Shown in pieces: positions 9,183 to 18,877 of a DNA stretch of 64,000 nucleotides. A program made the translations under genes and the position numbers. A model generated the notes under the pieces. The model was not told the DNA's origin. It searched no databases and saw only the letters and a program-made list of their open reading frames with translations. This DNA comes from Rhizobium grahamii (GTDB lineage Bacteria > Pseudomonadota > Alphaproteobacteria > Rhizobiales > Rhizobiaceae). Position 1 is the stretch's first letter. The number at the start of each line of letters is the position of its first letter. Where the stretch lies: contig NZ_CP043498.1 in NCBI RefSeq assembly GCF_009498215.1, forward strand, positions 3,329,501-3,393,500, given 5' to 3'.

Positions 9183-9958
9183 TGCCTAAAACCGTCGATA
9201 TCACCACCGATGCACGGGGCGTTGCCCGGCTCACCTTGATGCGCCCTGAAAAGCACAACGCAATGTCGCCTGAGATGATCGACGACCTGACGGAAGCAGC
9301 ACACAGTCTCAGGACAGATCCCGACGTCCGCCTTATCGTCCTGGCAGGCGAGGGCAAGAGCTTCTGCGCGGGCGGAGATCTCGACTGGATGCGATCGCAG
9401 TTTGCCGCATCGCGAGCCGAGCGGATGTCGGAAGCAAGACGGCTTGCGATGATGTTCAAGGCGCTCAACGATATTCCGAAGCCGCTTATTGCGAGCGTCC
9501 ACGGCAATGCGTTTGGCGGCGGGATCGGATTGGTCTCCGTGTGCGACAGCGCTGTCGCAAGCCCGCAAGCCCGTTTCGGCCTGACCGAAGTCCGGCTGGG
9601 CATCATACCGGCCACGATCAGCCCCTACGTCATCGCCCGGATTGGTGCGCCCGCCGCCCGCCGGTTTTTTATGTCAGGTGCACTTTTCGACGCTCCCACT
9701 GCTCTGAGGATCGGACTTGTGAGCGTGGTTGGCGGGGATGATCTTGATGCCGCCTTGGACGCTGAAATCGAAGAGTTTCTTGCGGCTTCGCCCCAAGCAG
9801 CCGCTCACGCGAAGTCACTGGTCGCTTCACTCTCCACCGAGATCACCGCCGAAGTCATCGAGGAGGTCGTTCGCAAGCTCGCCGATAGCTGGGAGACCGA
9901 AGAGGCACAAACGAGGATAGCAGCCTTCTTCGCAAAGCGCGCATCCGGCAGCGTTTAG
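9182..9958 (+). CDS. Enoyl-CoA hydratase family protein, probable 3-methylglutaconyl-CoA hydratase
   Basis: This 258-residue crotonase-family protein has the oxyanion-hole segments FCAGGDLDWM (about residue 60) and GNAFGGGIGL (about 110), and the downstream E-V-R-LG-I-I-PA segment (about 135-145). Its ATG overlaps the HMG-CoA lyase stop by one base. The operon already holds every other step from isovaleryl-CoA to acetoacetate, so hydration of 3-methylglutaconyl-CoA is the natural assignment. The family is seen in the sequence; the substrate is inferred from context. Confidence 0.88.
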   Translation: MPKTVDITTDARGVARLTLMRPEKHNAMSPEMIDDLTEAAHSLRTDPDVRLIVLAGEGKSFCAGGDLDWMRSQFAASRAERMSEARRLAMMFKALNDIPKPLIASVHGNAFGGGIGLVSVCDSAVASPQARFGLTEVRLGIIPATISPYVIARIGAPAARRFFMSGALFDAPTALRIGLVSVVGGDDLDAALDAEIEEFLAASPQAAAHAKSLVASLSTEITAEVIEEVVRKLADSWETEEAQTRIAAFFAKRASGSV

Positions 9959-10259
9959 GATGGGTGGGCCAACGCGAGCTCTACCATCGATCGCAGCGAC
10001 GGCGAAAACTCTTGACTTGATTTATTCCGATAGTGTCCAACTTTCCCGTTTGGCTCCGTGGGGGAAGGGCCGTTCCTCGCCTTCCACGCAGCCTGTCTGT
10101 TTGTGCGTCTAAATCGATTCGCATCGTTTATGATTATTGCGCGCGTCTCGTCCGGTTTTCACGGCCAAGGACGTGAAATTGTTCATGCGGCAGTCATATT
10201 CGGCAGTGCAAAAGGCAACGCTGATCACCACAACCTCGTTTGGATCCAGAACCGAACCC
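9959..10259. other. Intergenic region upstream of cyclic glucan synthase
   Basis: About 300 bp separate the leucine operon from ndvB. A TTGACT hexamer at 10012-10017 resembles a -35 element but has no convincing -10 at normal spacing. No terminator hairpin with a T tail was found. The true ndvB start could lie inside this stretch, for example at the ATG at 10185 or the TTG at 10137. Confidence 0.35.
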
Positions 10260-13200
10260 ATGTCTATTTCCGCCACGTCTCCGAGCCCGTCCCGCGAGTC
10301 CGAAACGAAGCAGATCGATCATAATGACTCGATCCGTTCGACCTATCTTTCTATCGAAGACATAAAGGCGATGGGCGCTTCCGCAGCGCGCGAAGGCGTG
10401 GCCTCGCTGCCAGCATTCGCCCCCTTCGATTTCTTTGCCCGACACAAGGAAAACGAGAAGGAAATTCTGCGCGTCTACCGGACGACCGCGACCGATGTCG
10501 AGTCGGGCGAGACGATTACGCCGGCCGCCGAATGGCTTCTGGATAACCACTACATCGTCGAAGAAGCGATCCAGGAAGTCCGCCGCGACTTTCCGAAGAA
10601 GTTCTATCGCGAACTGCCGACGATCTCGGTCGGCGGCGTTCAGGTTCCGCGGACGCTTGCTCTGGCCTGGCTCTATGTCGCGCATACACACAGCACGATC
10701 TCGCAGGAAAGCCTGACGGCGCTCGTCGACGGTTTTCAGGAAACGGAAACGCTGCGGATTGGCGAACTCTGGGCGCTGCCATCGCTTGTCCGATACGTTC
10801 TGGTTGAAAATCTGCGTCGCATCTCGATCCGCGTAGAACGCAGCCGCCGCATGCGCCGGCGGGCGAACGAGGCTGCCGATGCGCTGGTCCGCCTGACGGA
10901 GCCCGGCAAGGCTGCCGAATACCTCAAGTCGCTGGAATCGCTGGCGGAAGACAACACCTTCTCGACCCAGTTCCTTTACCGCATGCGCGATGGCTCGCAG
11001 GCATCGAGCCTTGCGATCGCGTGGCTTGACGAGCGCCTGGAAGCGCTCGGCCGCGATACCGAGGGCGCGACGATGGCGGAGCACAGCCGCCTGTCCTCCG
11101 GCAACGTCACGATGGGCAACATCATCCGCAGCCTGCGCGAAATCGACGATACGGAATGGTCGGTCTGGGTCGAGCAGGTAAGCCACGTCGACCGACTACT
11201 CTGGGAAAACTCGGACTACGGCGTCCTGGATTCCGGATCGCGCAACAAGTACCGCAAGCAGATCGAAAAGCTCGCCAAGCGCTCGACGATGACCGAAATG
11301 GAGATCGCGCAACTCGCGCTAGACATGACGGACGAGGCGCGCAGCTCGGAAGAGCCGCAGCCGCATGAGCCGAACGTCGGCGGCTTCCTGACGGGAATGC
11401 AGCGGCCGAAACTCGAGTCCAGAGCCAGCTATCGTCCGACACTGGTCCAGCACTTCGTCCGTGCCGTCCGCAAATTCAACTGGTTGTCGATCGCGGTTCC
11501 GGTGATCCTGCTCACGATCATTGCCATGGTCGTCGTCGGGCGCTTCATGGCGCATGCCGGCATGGGCCCGGCTGAAATCGCGCTCCTGCTGATCATGTTC
11601 GCGTTGCCGGCCTCCGAAGGTGCGACCGGTCTGTTCAACACCGTGCTCTCCTTCTTCGTTACCCCGGCACGGCTGGTCGGTTACGAGTTCAAGGAAGGCA
11701 TTCCCGAAGATGCCCGGACGCTACTCGTCGTTCCCTGCCTGATCTCCAACCGGGATAGCGTCGACGAACTCGTCCGCAACCTCGAGGTCCACTATCTCGC
11801 GAACCCGCGTGGCGAAATCTACTTCGCGCTGCTGAGCGACTGGCCGGACAGCCAGGTCGAAGAGACCGCTGCCGATCTGGAAGTTCTGGACTACGCTCGT
11901 CGCGAAGTCGCCAACCTGTCGGCACGCTACGCCTATGACGGCAAGACGCGCTTCTACCTCCTGCACCGCCGCCGCCTCTACAACCCCTCCGAAGGCGCAT
12001 GGATGGGATGGGAACGCAAACGCGGCAAGCTGCACGAGCTCAACATGCTCCTGCGCGGCGACCGCGATACGACATACCTTCCGGGCGCCAATATCGTCCC
12101 TGAGAACGTTCAGTACGTCATGACCCTCGATGCCGACACGCGCCTCATGCGTGATGCGGTCACGAAGCTCGTTGGCAAGCTCTACCACCCGATCAACCGC
12201 CCGGTCCTGAACCCAGCGACCGGACGCGTCGAAAGCGGCTACGGCGTTCTGCAGCCGCGTGTGACGCCCTCGCTGACGACGGGCAAGGATGCCTCGGTCT
12301 TCCAGCGCGTGTTCTCGATCAACCGCGGTCTCGACCCCTATGTCTTCACGGTCTCCGACGTCTATCAGGACCTCGCCGGCGAAGGCACTTTCACCGGCAA
12401 GGGCCTCTATCACGTCGATGCCTTCGAAGCCTCTCTGAAGGGTCGGATCGAAGAGAATGCCGTTCTCAGCCACGACCTTCTCGAAGGTTCGATGGCACGC
12501 TGCGCACTCGTCACCGACCTGGAACTCGTCGAAGACTTCCCGACCCGCTACGAAGTCGAAACCTCCCGCCAGCATCGCTGGGCGCGTGGCGACTGGCAGC
12601 TGCTTCCCTACATGTTCAATCCCAAGCACGGCGTCACCGCTCTTGGCCGCTGGAAGATGTTCGATAACCTGCGCCGTTCGCTGACGCCGATCGCCTGGTT
12701 CTTCGCAGCGGTGCTCGGCTGGTACTTCATGGACCCGCTCGGCGCGCTGGTGTGGCAGATCCTGTTGATCTTCTGCCTGTTCGTTGCTCCGACGCTATCC
12801 CTGATCAACGGCATCATCCCGCGGACGAGCGACATTGTAGCTCGCGCCCACCTGTATACCGTCTGGTCGGATATCCGCGCGGCGAATGCCCAGGTGGCAT
12901 TGCGCATCGTCTTCATCGCCGACTCCGCCTGCATGATGGCGGACGCGATCGGCCGCTCGATCTACCGCCTGTTCTTCAGCCACAAGCTGATGCTCCAGTG
13001 GCGAACCGCCGCAAGCGTTCAGGCCGGCAAACAGGGCACGATCGTTTCCTACTACAAGGCGATGTGGCACGCGCCCGTGCTCGCCGTGCTCGCCCTCGCG
13101 TTCGCAGCCCTTTCCGGCGACAAGGCTTATTTCGTCGGCATCCCGTTTGCGCTGCTTTGGATCCTTTCGCCGCTCGTCGCCTACTACGTGAGCCAATCGG

Positions 13201-16200
13201 CAGAGACGGAAGATCGGATGCACGTCCCCGATGCCGTTTCCAGCGAGCTTCGCAAGATCGCGCGCCGCACCTGGCGCTACTACGAAGCGTTCACGACGGT
13301 CGAACAGAATTACCTGCCGCCTGACAACGTGCAGGAAACACCACATGTCATCGTGGCCACACGCACCTCGCCGACCAACATCGGTGTCTATCTCCTCTCG
13401 GTCGTTTCCGGACGGCATTTCGGTTGGTTCTCCTTCGAGGAGACGCTCGAACGGCTGGAGCAGACGATCGCAACCGTCGACAAGATGGAGAAATTCCGCG
13501 GCCATCTGTTCAACTGGTATCACACCGATACGTTGCAGACGCTTGGACCTCGCTACGTTTCCGCGGTCGACAGCGGCAATCTCGCCGGTCATCTGATCGC
13601 GATCTCGTCTGCATGCCGCAATTGGGCTGAAGCACCTTCGGCACACATGCAGGGTAACCTCGACGGCGTTGGCGATACCGCGGGCATTCTTGGTGAAGCG
13701 CTCGCCGAGTTGCCTGACGACCGCAAGACCGTCCGTCCGCTGCGCCGTCGTCTGGAAGAACGCATCATCGGTTTCCAGAATGCGCTTGCAGCCGTGAAGC
13801 GCGAACACGAGTTCGCGTCCATCCGAATCATCAACCTCGCGGTCCTCGCCCGCGATATCCAGAAGCTGGCGGCAAACCTCGACCACGAGGTCAAGTCGGC
13901 GCTGAGCGCCGAAGTCACCCGCTGGGCGGAATCGCTGGTAAAGGTCTGCGAAGCGCATATCTCCGACAGCACTTTCGACCTCGCCAACATCGACGCCCTG
14001 CGCCCGCGCCTCGTCGCACTGCGCGACAAGGCACGCGATCTCGCGTTCTCGATGGACTTTGGCTTCCTGTTCCGTCCGGAGCGTCGCCTGCTGTCGATCG
14101 GTTACCGCGTCGAGAGCGCCGAGCTCGATCAAGCTTGCTACGATCTGCTCGCATCGGAATGCCGCCTGACCAGCCTCTTCGGCATCGCCAAGGGCGACCT
14201 GCCGACGGAACATTGGTACCGCCTCGGCCGTCAGGTCGTGCCGGTTGGATCGCGCGGCGCGCTGGTCTCCTGGTCCGGCTCGATGTTCGAATACCTGATG
14301 CCACCACTCGTCATGCAGGAGCGCGGCGGCGGCATCCTCAACCAGACCAACAACCTGGTTGTCGTCGAGCAGATGAACTACGGCCGCAAGCTTGGTATCC
14401 CGTGGGGTATCTCGGAAGCCGCCTTCAACGCTCGCGACCATAACCTGAACTACCAGTACACCAACTTCGGCGTTCCGACGCTCGGCCTCAAGCGCGGCCT
14501 TGGCCACAACGCGGTCATCGCGCCTTATGCTTCGCTGCTCGCCAGCCAGTACAATCCGGAAGCCGCGATCGAGAACCTCGATCGCCTGCGAAAGCTTGGC
14601 GCTCTCGGCAAGTATGGTTTCTATGACGCCGTCGACTTCACGCCGACGCGCGTGCCGGAAGGCAAGACCTGTGCGGTGGTCTACAACTACTACGCACACC
14701 ACCACGGCATGTCGATCGCAGCCGTCGCCAACGTTGCCTTCAATGGCCATCTCCGCGAACTCTTCCACTCGGATCCGGTCATCGAGGCTGCTGAGCTTCT
14801 TCTGCAGGAAAAGGCACCGCGCGACATCCCCGTCATGAGCGGCAAGCATGAATCCGATACGCCTGCCAGCATTCATGACGATTTGCTGCGTCCGGAACTG
14901 CGCAAGATCTACAACCCCTCGGAACGCGACCGGGAAGTGGTCTTCCTCTCCAACGGCCACTATTCCCTGATGCTGACCGCAACAGGTGCTGGCTACGCAC
15001 GCTGGAATGGCCAGTCGGTTTCGCGCTGGAAAGCCGACCCGACGGAAGATCGCTGGGGCAGTTTCATCTTCCTGCGCGATACGACGACCAACGAATGGTG
15101 GTCCACAACCACCGAACCGAAGAGCGTCGAAGGAGAAGAGGTCAAGGTTCTCTTCGCTGACGAGAAGGCCGAGTTCACCAAGACCGTCGGCGATCTGACC
15201 AGCGAAGTCGAATGCATCGTTGCCACCGAGCATGACGCGGAAGGCCGCAGGCTGACCCTGATCAACAGCGGCACCGAAGACCGCTTCATCGAGGTCACAT
15301 CCTATCTCGAGCCTGTGCTGACGACCGATGATACCGACAACGCTCATCCCGCTTTCGCGCGCATGTTCGTGAAGACGGAAGTGGGCAAGCGGGGCGATGT
15401 TATCCGTGCCGAACGCAACAAGCGCGATCCAAACGAGCCGAACATGGCCGTTGCGCACCTGATCGTCGACAGTGCGGGCACATCGCGGCACACGGAATTC
15501 GAAACCGACCGCCGCAAGTTCCTGGGACGCGGCCGTAGCCTCGCCAATGCGGCGGCGTTCGATGCCGGTGCAACACTCTCCGGCACGGACGGCTTTACGC
15601 TCGATCCCATCCTGTCTCTGCGGCGCACCGTTCGCGTCCCGGCCGGCAAGAAGGTCAGCGTGATTTTCTGGACGATCGCTGCGCCGACCCGCAACGAGGT
15701 CGACCAGGCCGTCAACCGCTATAGGCACGCTGATGCTTTCAATCATGAGCTCGTCCAGGCCTGGACGCGCACGCAGGTGCAGATGCGCCATGTCGGCGTG
15801 ACGTCGCAGCAGGCGGCAGCCTTCCAGTATCTCGGTCGCCATCTGGTTTATCCGGATATGCATCTGCGCGCTGATGCGGCAGCGGTCGAAGCAGGCATGC
15901 AGTCACAGTCGTCGCTTTGGCCTCTGGCGATCTCGGGCGACTTCCCGATCTTCACCTTGCGCATCAACGACGACATGGACCTCGACATTGCCCGCGAAGC
16001 GCTGCTGGCCCAAGAATACCTGCGGTCGCGCGGCGTGACGGCAGACCTCGTCATCATGAATGAGCGAGCTTCCTCCTACGCTCAGGACATGCAGCACGCG
16101 GTCGACCAGATGGCGGAGAACGTGCGTCGCCTGGGTCAAGCGGATGGATTGAGGCAGCATATCTTCACAGTCCGCAAGGACCTGATGGAGGAGGCGACCT

Positions 16201-18779
16201 ACCACGCCCTCATTTCCGCGTCGCGCGTCACCTTCCATGCCAAGAACGGCAAGATCATCGACCAGATCAACCGTGCCGTTGCTCTGTTTGCCCCTTCGAA
16301 GGAGGAGCAGCAGGAACTCGAACGGGGAGATCGTGCAAAGCCCCTGACGAAGCGCATTGCGCCCGTGGCGGCAACGACAATCCCGGCCGTAGAAATCAAG
16401 GACGAAGGGGACCTCAATTTCTGGAACGGTATCGGCGGGTTCTCCGGCGATGGCCGCGAGTATGTCGTACGACTGGCCGGCGGCACCTTTACGCCGCATC
16501 CATGGATCAACGTGATCTCGAACGACAAGTTCGGCTTCCACGTATCGGCCGAAGGCGCTGGTTTCACCTGGAGCACCAACTCGCGCGACTACCAGCTGAC
16601 CTCTTGGTCGAACGACGCGGTCATCAACCGCCCCGGCGAAGCCATCTATGTCGTGGACCGGGATAACGGTGCCGTCATGACGCCTTACGCTGCCCTTTCT
16701 CAGCGGCCGGACGTCCGTTTCGAAGCGCGGCATGGCCTCGGCTACTCGGTCTTCTCGAGCGTTCAGAACGAACTGGCGCTTGAGCTGACGCAGACGGTCG
16801 ATCGCGAACGGCCCGTAAAACTGCAGCGACTCCGGCTACGAAACACCGGCGCCACCGCGAAGAAGTTGCGTCTCTACGGCTACGTTGAATGGGTCCTCGG
16901 CAACAATCCGCAGAAGACAGCCCCATTCATTCTTTCGGAGCATGACGTCGAAGCGGATGCCCTTTTCGCGGGCAACAACTACAGCATCGACTACTCGGGG
17001 CGGATTGCATTCTTTGCCGCGAGTGAAAAGATCTCGAGCTTCAGCGCCAGCCGTCGCGAATTCGTCGGCAAAGGCGGAACGATCCAGGCGCCGAAGGCCG
17101 TAACCGGCGGTGCCGTGCTGTCGAGCGCCTGCGAACTCGACGGCGATCCGGCGGCTGCGCTTGCGATCGATATCGAGATCGCAGCCGGCGAAGAACGCGA
17201 CGTTGTTTTCTACCTCGGCGATACCGCCACGAGAGAAGAGGCACGGGCCGCCATTGCCGGCGTGAAACAGGTCGAGTTCGATGAAGCGGTTGATGCGAAC
17301 CGCGACTTCTGGCAGCGCTTCACCGGCAAACTGCAGATCTCCACGCCCGACCAGGGCATGAACAACCTCGTCAACACGTGGCTGCCCTATCAGAGCCTCG
17401 GTTGCCGCATCATGGCCCGAACAGCCTTTTACCAGGCGAGCGGCGCCTTCGGCTTCCGAGACCAGCTACAGGATACGCTTGCCTTCGTGCTGCACGAGCC
17501 ATCGATCGCGCGGAAGCAGATCCTCAATGCGGCATCGCGCCAATTCCGTGAAGGCGACGTGCAGCATTGGTGGCTTCCGGGCACCGGCGCCGGCGTTCGG
17601 ACGATGATCTCCGACGATGTGGTCTGGCTGGCTTATGCCATCCATCACTATTGCACGGTCACCGGCGACAAGAGCGTGCTCGACGAGCAACTGGCCTTCA
17701 TCGAAGGGCCAGAACTCCTCGAAGGTCAGCATGACTCGTTCTATCGGCCTGAGATCTCCGAAGACAAGGTGAGCATTTACGAGCACGCTGCCATGGCGCT
17801 CGATCTCGCGATCGAACGCAAGGGCGCCAATGGTCTGCCGCTCTTCCTTGGTGGCGACTGGAACGACGGCATGAATCGAGTCGGCATCGGCGGCAAGGGC
17901 ACGAGCGTTTGGCTCGGCTGGTTCCTTGCCGGCGCGCTCCGCTCGTTCGGCGCCTACGCCGAAGAGCGTGGTGACACGGCTCGGGCAACGCGGTGGGCAA
18001 CGCACCTCCAGGAACTCAAGGCGGCACTCGAAACCGCCGCCTGGGACGGCGCCCACTACCGCCGCGGCACTTTCGACGATGGCAGCCTTCTCGGATCGAA
18101 GGAAAGCCTCGAATGCCAGATCGACTCCATTGCGCAGTCGTGGAGCGTTCTGTCCGGTGAAGGCGACGCGGCCCATTCCGCCAAAGCGATGGAATCGGTT
18201 CTTTCGAAGCTTGTCGACTTCGACGCAAGGATCATCCGGCTGTTCACGCCACCTTTTGCCAACTCCGCGAAGGACCCAGGCTACATCAAGGCCTATCCGC
18301 CCGGCGTGCGCGAAAACGGCGGCCAGTACACCCATGCGGCAACCTGGGTGGTCATGGCGCTTGCCGAGCTCAATCGCGGCGACGACGCGTTGCGGTGCTT
18401 CGATCTGCTCAACCCGATCAGCCATGCCCGCGATATCGCATCGGCCGAACGCTATCGCGTCGAGCCCTACGTCATTGCTGCCGATGTCTACGGCGAAGGC
18501 ACCTTGACGGGTCGTGGCGGCTGGACATGGTATACCGGCTCGGCTGGATGGCTCTATCGCGCTGCCATCGAAGGCATTTTGGGAATCCGGCTAAAGAATG
18601 GTCGCCTTCACGTACGTCCGGCGTTGCCGAGCGCGTGGGAAGGCTTCTCGGCAGAGATAGAGCATTCGGGCGCTAAATATCTCATTTCGGTCTCAAAATC
18701 GTCCCATCCACGCGGTTATGCTGTGGCCATCAACGGACGCGAAGTCACCGATCCCGACGAGGGATATCCGGTCGGATAA
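10260..18779 (+). CDS. ndvB: Cyclic beta-1,2-glucan synthase
   Basis: This very large inner-membrane enzyme (about 2,839 residues from this ATG) uses UDP-glucose to build, elongate and cyclise periplasmic beta-1,2-glucans, needed in rhizobia and agrobacteria for osmotic adaptation and host interaction. Membrane helices lie near residues 405-470, 810-860 and 940-975. Between them is a processive glycosyltransferase with a DAD metal motif near 623 and the R-QHRW acceptor motif near 770. The C-terminal third is a GH94-like phosphorylase module, with GDWNDGMN near 2531 holding the Asp expected for chain-length control. The frame extends upstream to TTG 10137 and includes ATG 10185; I chose 10260 because the length then fits known NdvB proteins of about 2,830 residues. 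The gene is intact, and opgC follows. Confidence 0.95.
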   Translation: MSISATSPSPSRESETKQIDHNDSIRSTYLSIEDIKAMGASAAREGVASLPAFAPFDFFARHKENEKEILRVYRTTATDVESGETITPAAEWLLDNHYIVEEAIQEVRRDFPKKFYRELPTISVGGVQVPRTLALAWLYVAHTHSTISQESLTALVDGFQETETLRIGELWALPSLVRYVLVENLRRISIRVERSRRMRRRANEAADALVRLTEPGKAAEYLKSLESLAEDNTFSTQFLYRMRDGSQASSLAIAWLDERLEALGRDTEGATMAEHSRLSSGNVTMGNIIRSLREIDDTEWSVWVEQVSHVDRLLWENSDYGVLDSGSRNKYRKQIEKLAKRSTMTEMEIAQLALDMTDEARSSEEPQPHEPNVGGFLTGMQRPKLESRASYRPTLVQHFVRAVRKFNWLSIAVPVILLTIIAMVVVGRFMAHAGMGPAEIALLLIMFALPASEGATGLFNTVLSFFVTPARLVGYEFKEGIPEDARTLLVVPCLISNRDSVDELVRNLEVHYLANPRGEIYFALLSDWPDSQVEETAADLEVLDYARREVANLSARYAYDGKTRFYLLHRRRLYNPSEGAWMGWERKRGKLHELNMLLRGDRDTTYLPGANIVPENVQYVMTLDADTRLMRDAVTKLVGKLYHPINRPVLNPATGRVESGYGVLQPRVTPSLTTGKDASVFQRVFSINRGLDPYVFTVSDVYQDLAGEGTFTGKGLYHVDAFEASLKGRIEENAVLSHDLLEGSMARCALVTDLELVEDFPTRYEVETSRQHRWARGDWQLLPYMFNPKHGVTALGRWKMFDNLRRSLTPIAWFFAAVLGWYFMDPLGALVWQILLIFCLFVAPTLSLINGIIPRTSDIVARAHLYTVWSDIRAANAQVALRIVFIADSACMMADAIGRSIYRLFFSHKLMLQWRTAASVQAGKQGTIVSYYKAMWHAPVLAVLALAFAALSGDKAYFVGIPFALLWILSPLVAYYVSQSAETEDRMHVPDAVSSELRKIARRTWRYYEAFTTVEQNYLPPDNVQETPHVIVATRTSPTNIGVYLLSVVSGRHFGWFSFEETLERLEQTIATVDKMEKFRGHLFNWYHTDTLQTLGPRYVSAVDSGNLAGHLIAISSACRNWAEAPSAHMQGNLDGVGDTAGILGEALAELPDDRKTVRPLRRRLEERIIGFQNALAAVKREHEFASIRIINLAVLARDIQKLAANLDHEVKSALSAEVTRWAESLVKVCEAHISDSTFDLANIDALRPRLVALRDKARDLAFSMDFGFLFRPERRLLSIGYRVESAELDQACYDLLASECRLTSLFGIAKGDLPTEHWYRLGRQVVPVGSRGALVSWSGSMFEYLMPPLVMQERGGGILNQTNNLVVVEQMNYGRKLGIPWGISEAAFNARDHNLNYQYTNFGVPTLGLKRGLGHNAVIAPYASLLASQYNPEAAIENLDRLRKLGALGKYGFYDAVDFTPTRVPEGKTCAVVYNYYAHHHGMSIAAVANVAFNGHLRELFHSDPVIEAAELLLQEKAPRDIPVMSGKHESDTPASIHDDLLRPELRKIYNPSERDREVVFLSNGHYSLMLTATGAGYARWNGQSVSRWKADPTEDRWGSFIFLRDTTTNEWWSTTTEPKSVEGEEVKVLFADEKAEFTKTVGDLTSEVECIVATEHDAEGRRLTLINSGTEDRFIEVTSYLEPVLTTDDTDNAHPAFARMFVKTEVGKRGDVIRAERNKRDPNEPNMAVAHLIVDSAGTSRHTEFETDRRKFLGRGRSLANAAAFDAGATLSGTDGFTLDPILSLRRTVRVPAGKKVSVIFWTIAAPTRNEVDQAVNRYRHADAFNHELVQAWTRTQVQMRHVGVTSQQAAAFQYLGRHLVYPDMHLRADAAAVEAGMQSQSSLWPLAISGDFPIFTLRINDDMDLDIAREALLAQEYLRSRGVTADLVIMNERASSYAQDMQHAVDQMAENVRRLGQADGLRQHIFTVRKDLMEEATYHALISASRVTFHAKNGKIIDQINRAVALFAPSKEEQQELERGDRAKPLTKRIAPVAATTIPAVEIKDEGDLNFWNGIGGFSGDGREYVVRLAGGTFTPHPWINVISNDKFGFHVSAEGAGFTWSTNSRDYQLTSWSNDAVINRPGEAIYVVDRDNGAVMTPYAALSQRPDVRFEARHGLGYSVFSSVQNELALELTQTVDRERPVKLQRLRLRNTGATAKKLRLYGYVEWVLGNNPQKTAPFILSEHDVEADALFAGNNYSIDYSGRIAFFAASEKISSFSASRREFVGKGGTIQAPKAVTGGAVLSSACELDGDPAAALAIDIEIAAGEERDVVFYLGDTATREEARAAIAGVKQVEFDEAVDANRDFWQRFTGKLQISTPDQGMNNLVNTWLPYQSLGCRIMARTAFYQASGAFGFRDQLQDTLAFVLHEPSIARKQILNAASRQFREGDVQHWWLPGTGAGVRTMISDDVVWLAYAIHHYCTVTGDKSVLDEQLAFIEGPELLEGQHDSFYRPEISEDKVSIYEHAAMALDLAIERKGANGLPLFLGGDWNDGMNRVGIGGKGTSVWLGWFLAGALRSFGAYAEERGDTARATRWATHLQELKAALETAAWDGAHYRRGTFDDGSLLGSKESLECQIDSIAQSWSVLSGEGDAAHSAKAMESVLSKLVDFDARIIRLFTPPFANSAKDPGYIKAYPPGVRENGGQYTHAATWVVMALAELNRGDDALRCFDLLNPISHARDIASAERYRVEPYVIAADVYGEGTLTGRGGWTWYTGSAGWLYRAAIEGILGIRLKNGRLHVRPALPSAWEGFSAEIEHSGAKYLISVSKSSHPRGYAVAINGREVTDPDEGYPVG

Positions 18780-18809
18780 CCAGCATTCTCAAGCTTACCA
18801 TCCGGCGTT

Positions 18810-18847
18810 CCGTTGCGGCCAAGAGGGAAACCTTTTGGCCGCAACGG
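18810..18847 (+). terminator. 13-bp perfect inverted repeat between ndvB and opgC
   Basis: CCGTTGCGGCCAA at 18810-18822 pairs with TTGGCCGCAACGG at 18835-18847 around a 12-nt loop. There is no T-run after the stem, so it may be an attenuator, an RNA-processing or stability element, or a weak terminator rather than a standard intrinsic terminator. Confidence 0.5.
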
Positions 18848-18877
18848 CGTTTGCAAGACGGAAAGCAGGAGAGGTTC

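Noticed and set aside
10012..10034. Promoter for ndvB at TTGACT/GATAGT
   Set aside because: The hexamers are only about 11 bp apart, too close for a sigma-70 promoter.
12795..15863. 1,022-codon open frame on the minus strand inside ndvB
   Set aside because: It is the antisense shadow of an intact, strongly conserved synthase. Long antisense frames are expected in GC-rich coding DNA, and its composition (His/Asp/Val-rich, low complexity) matches no family.
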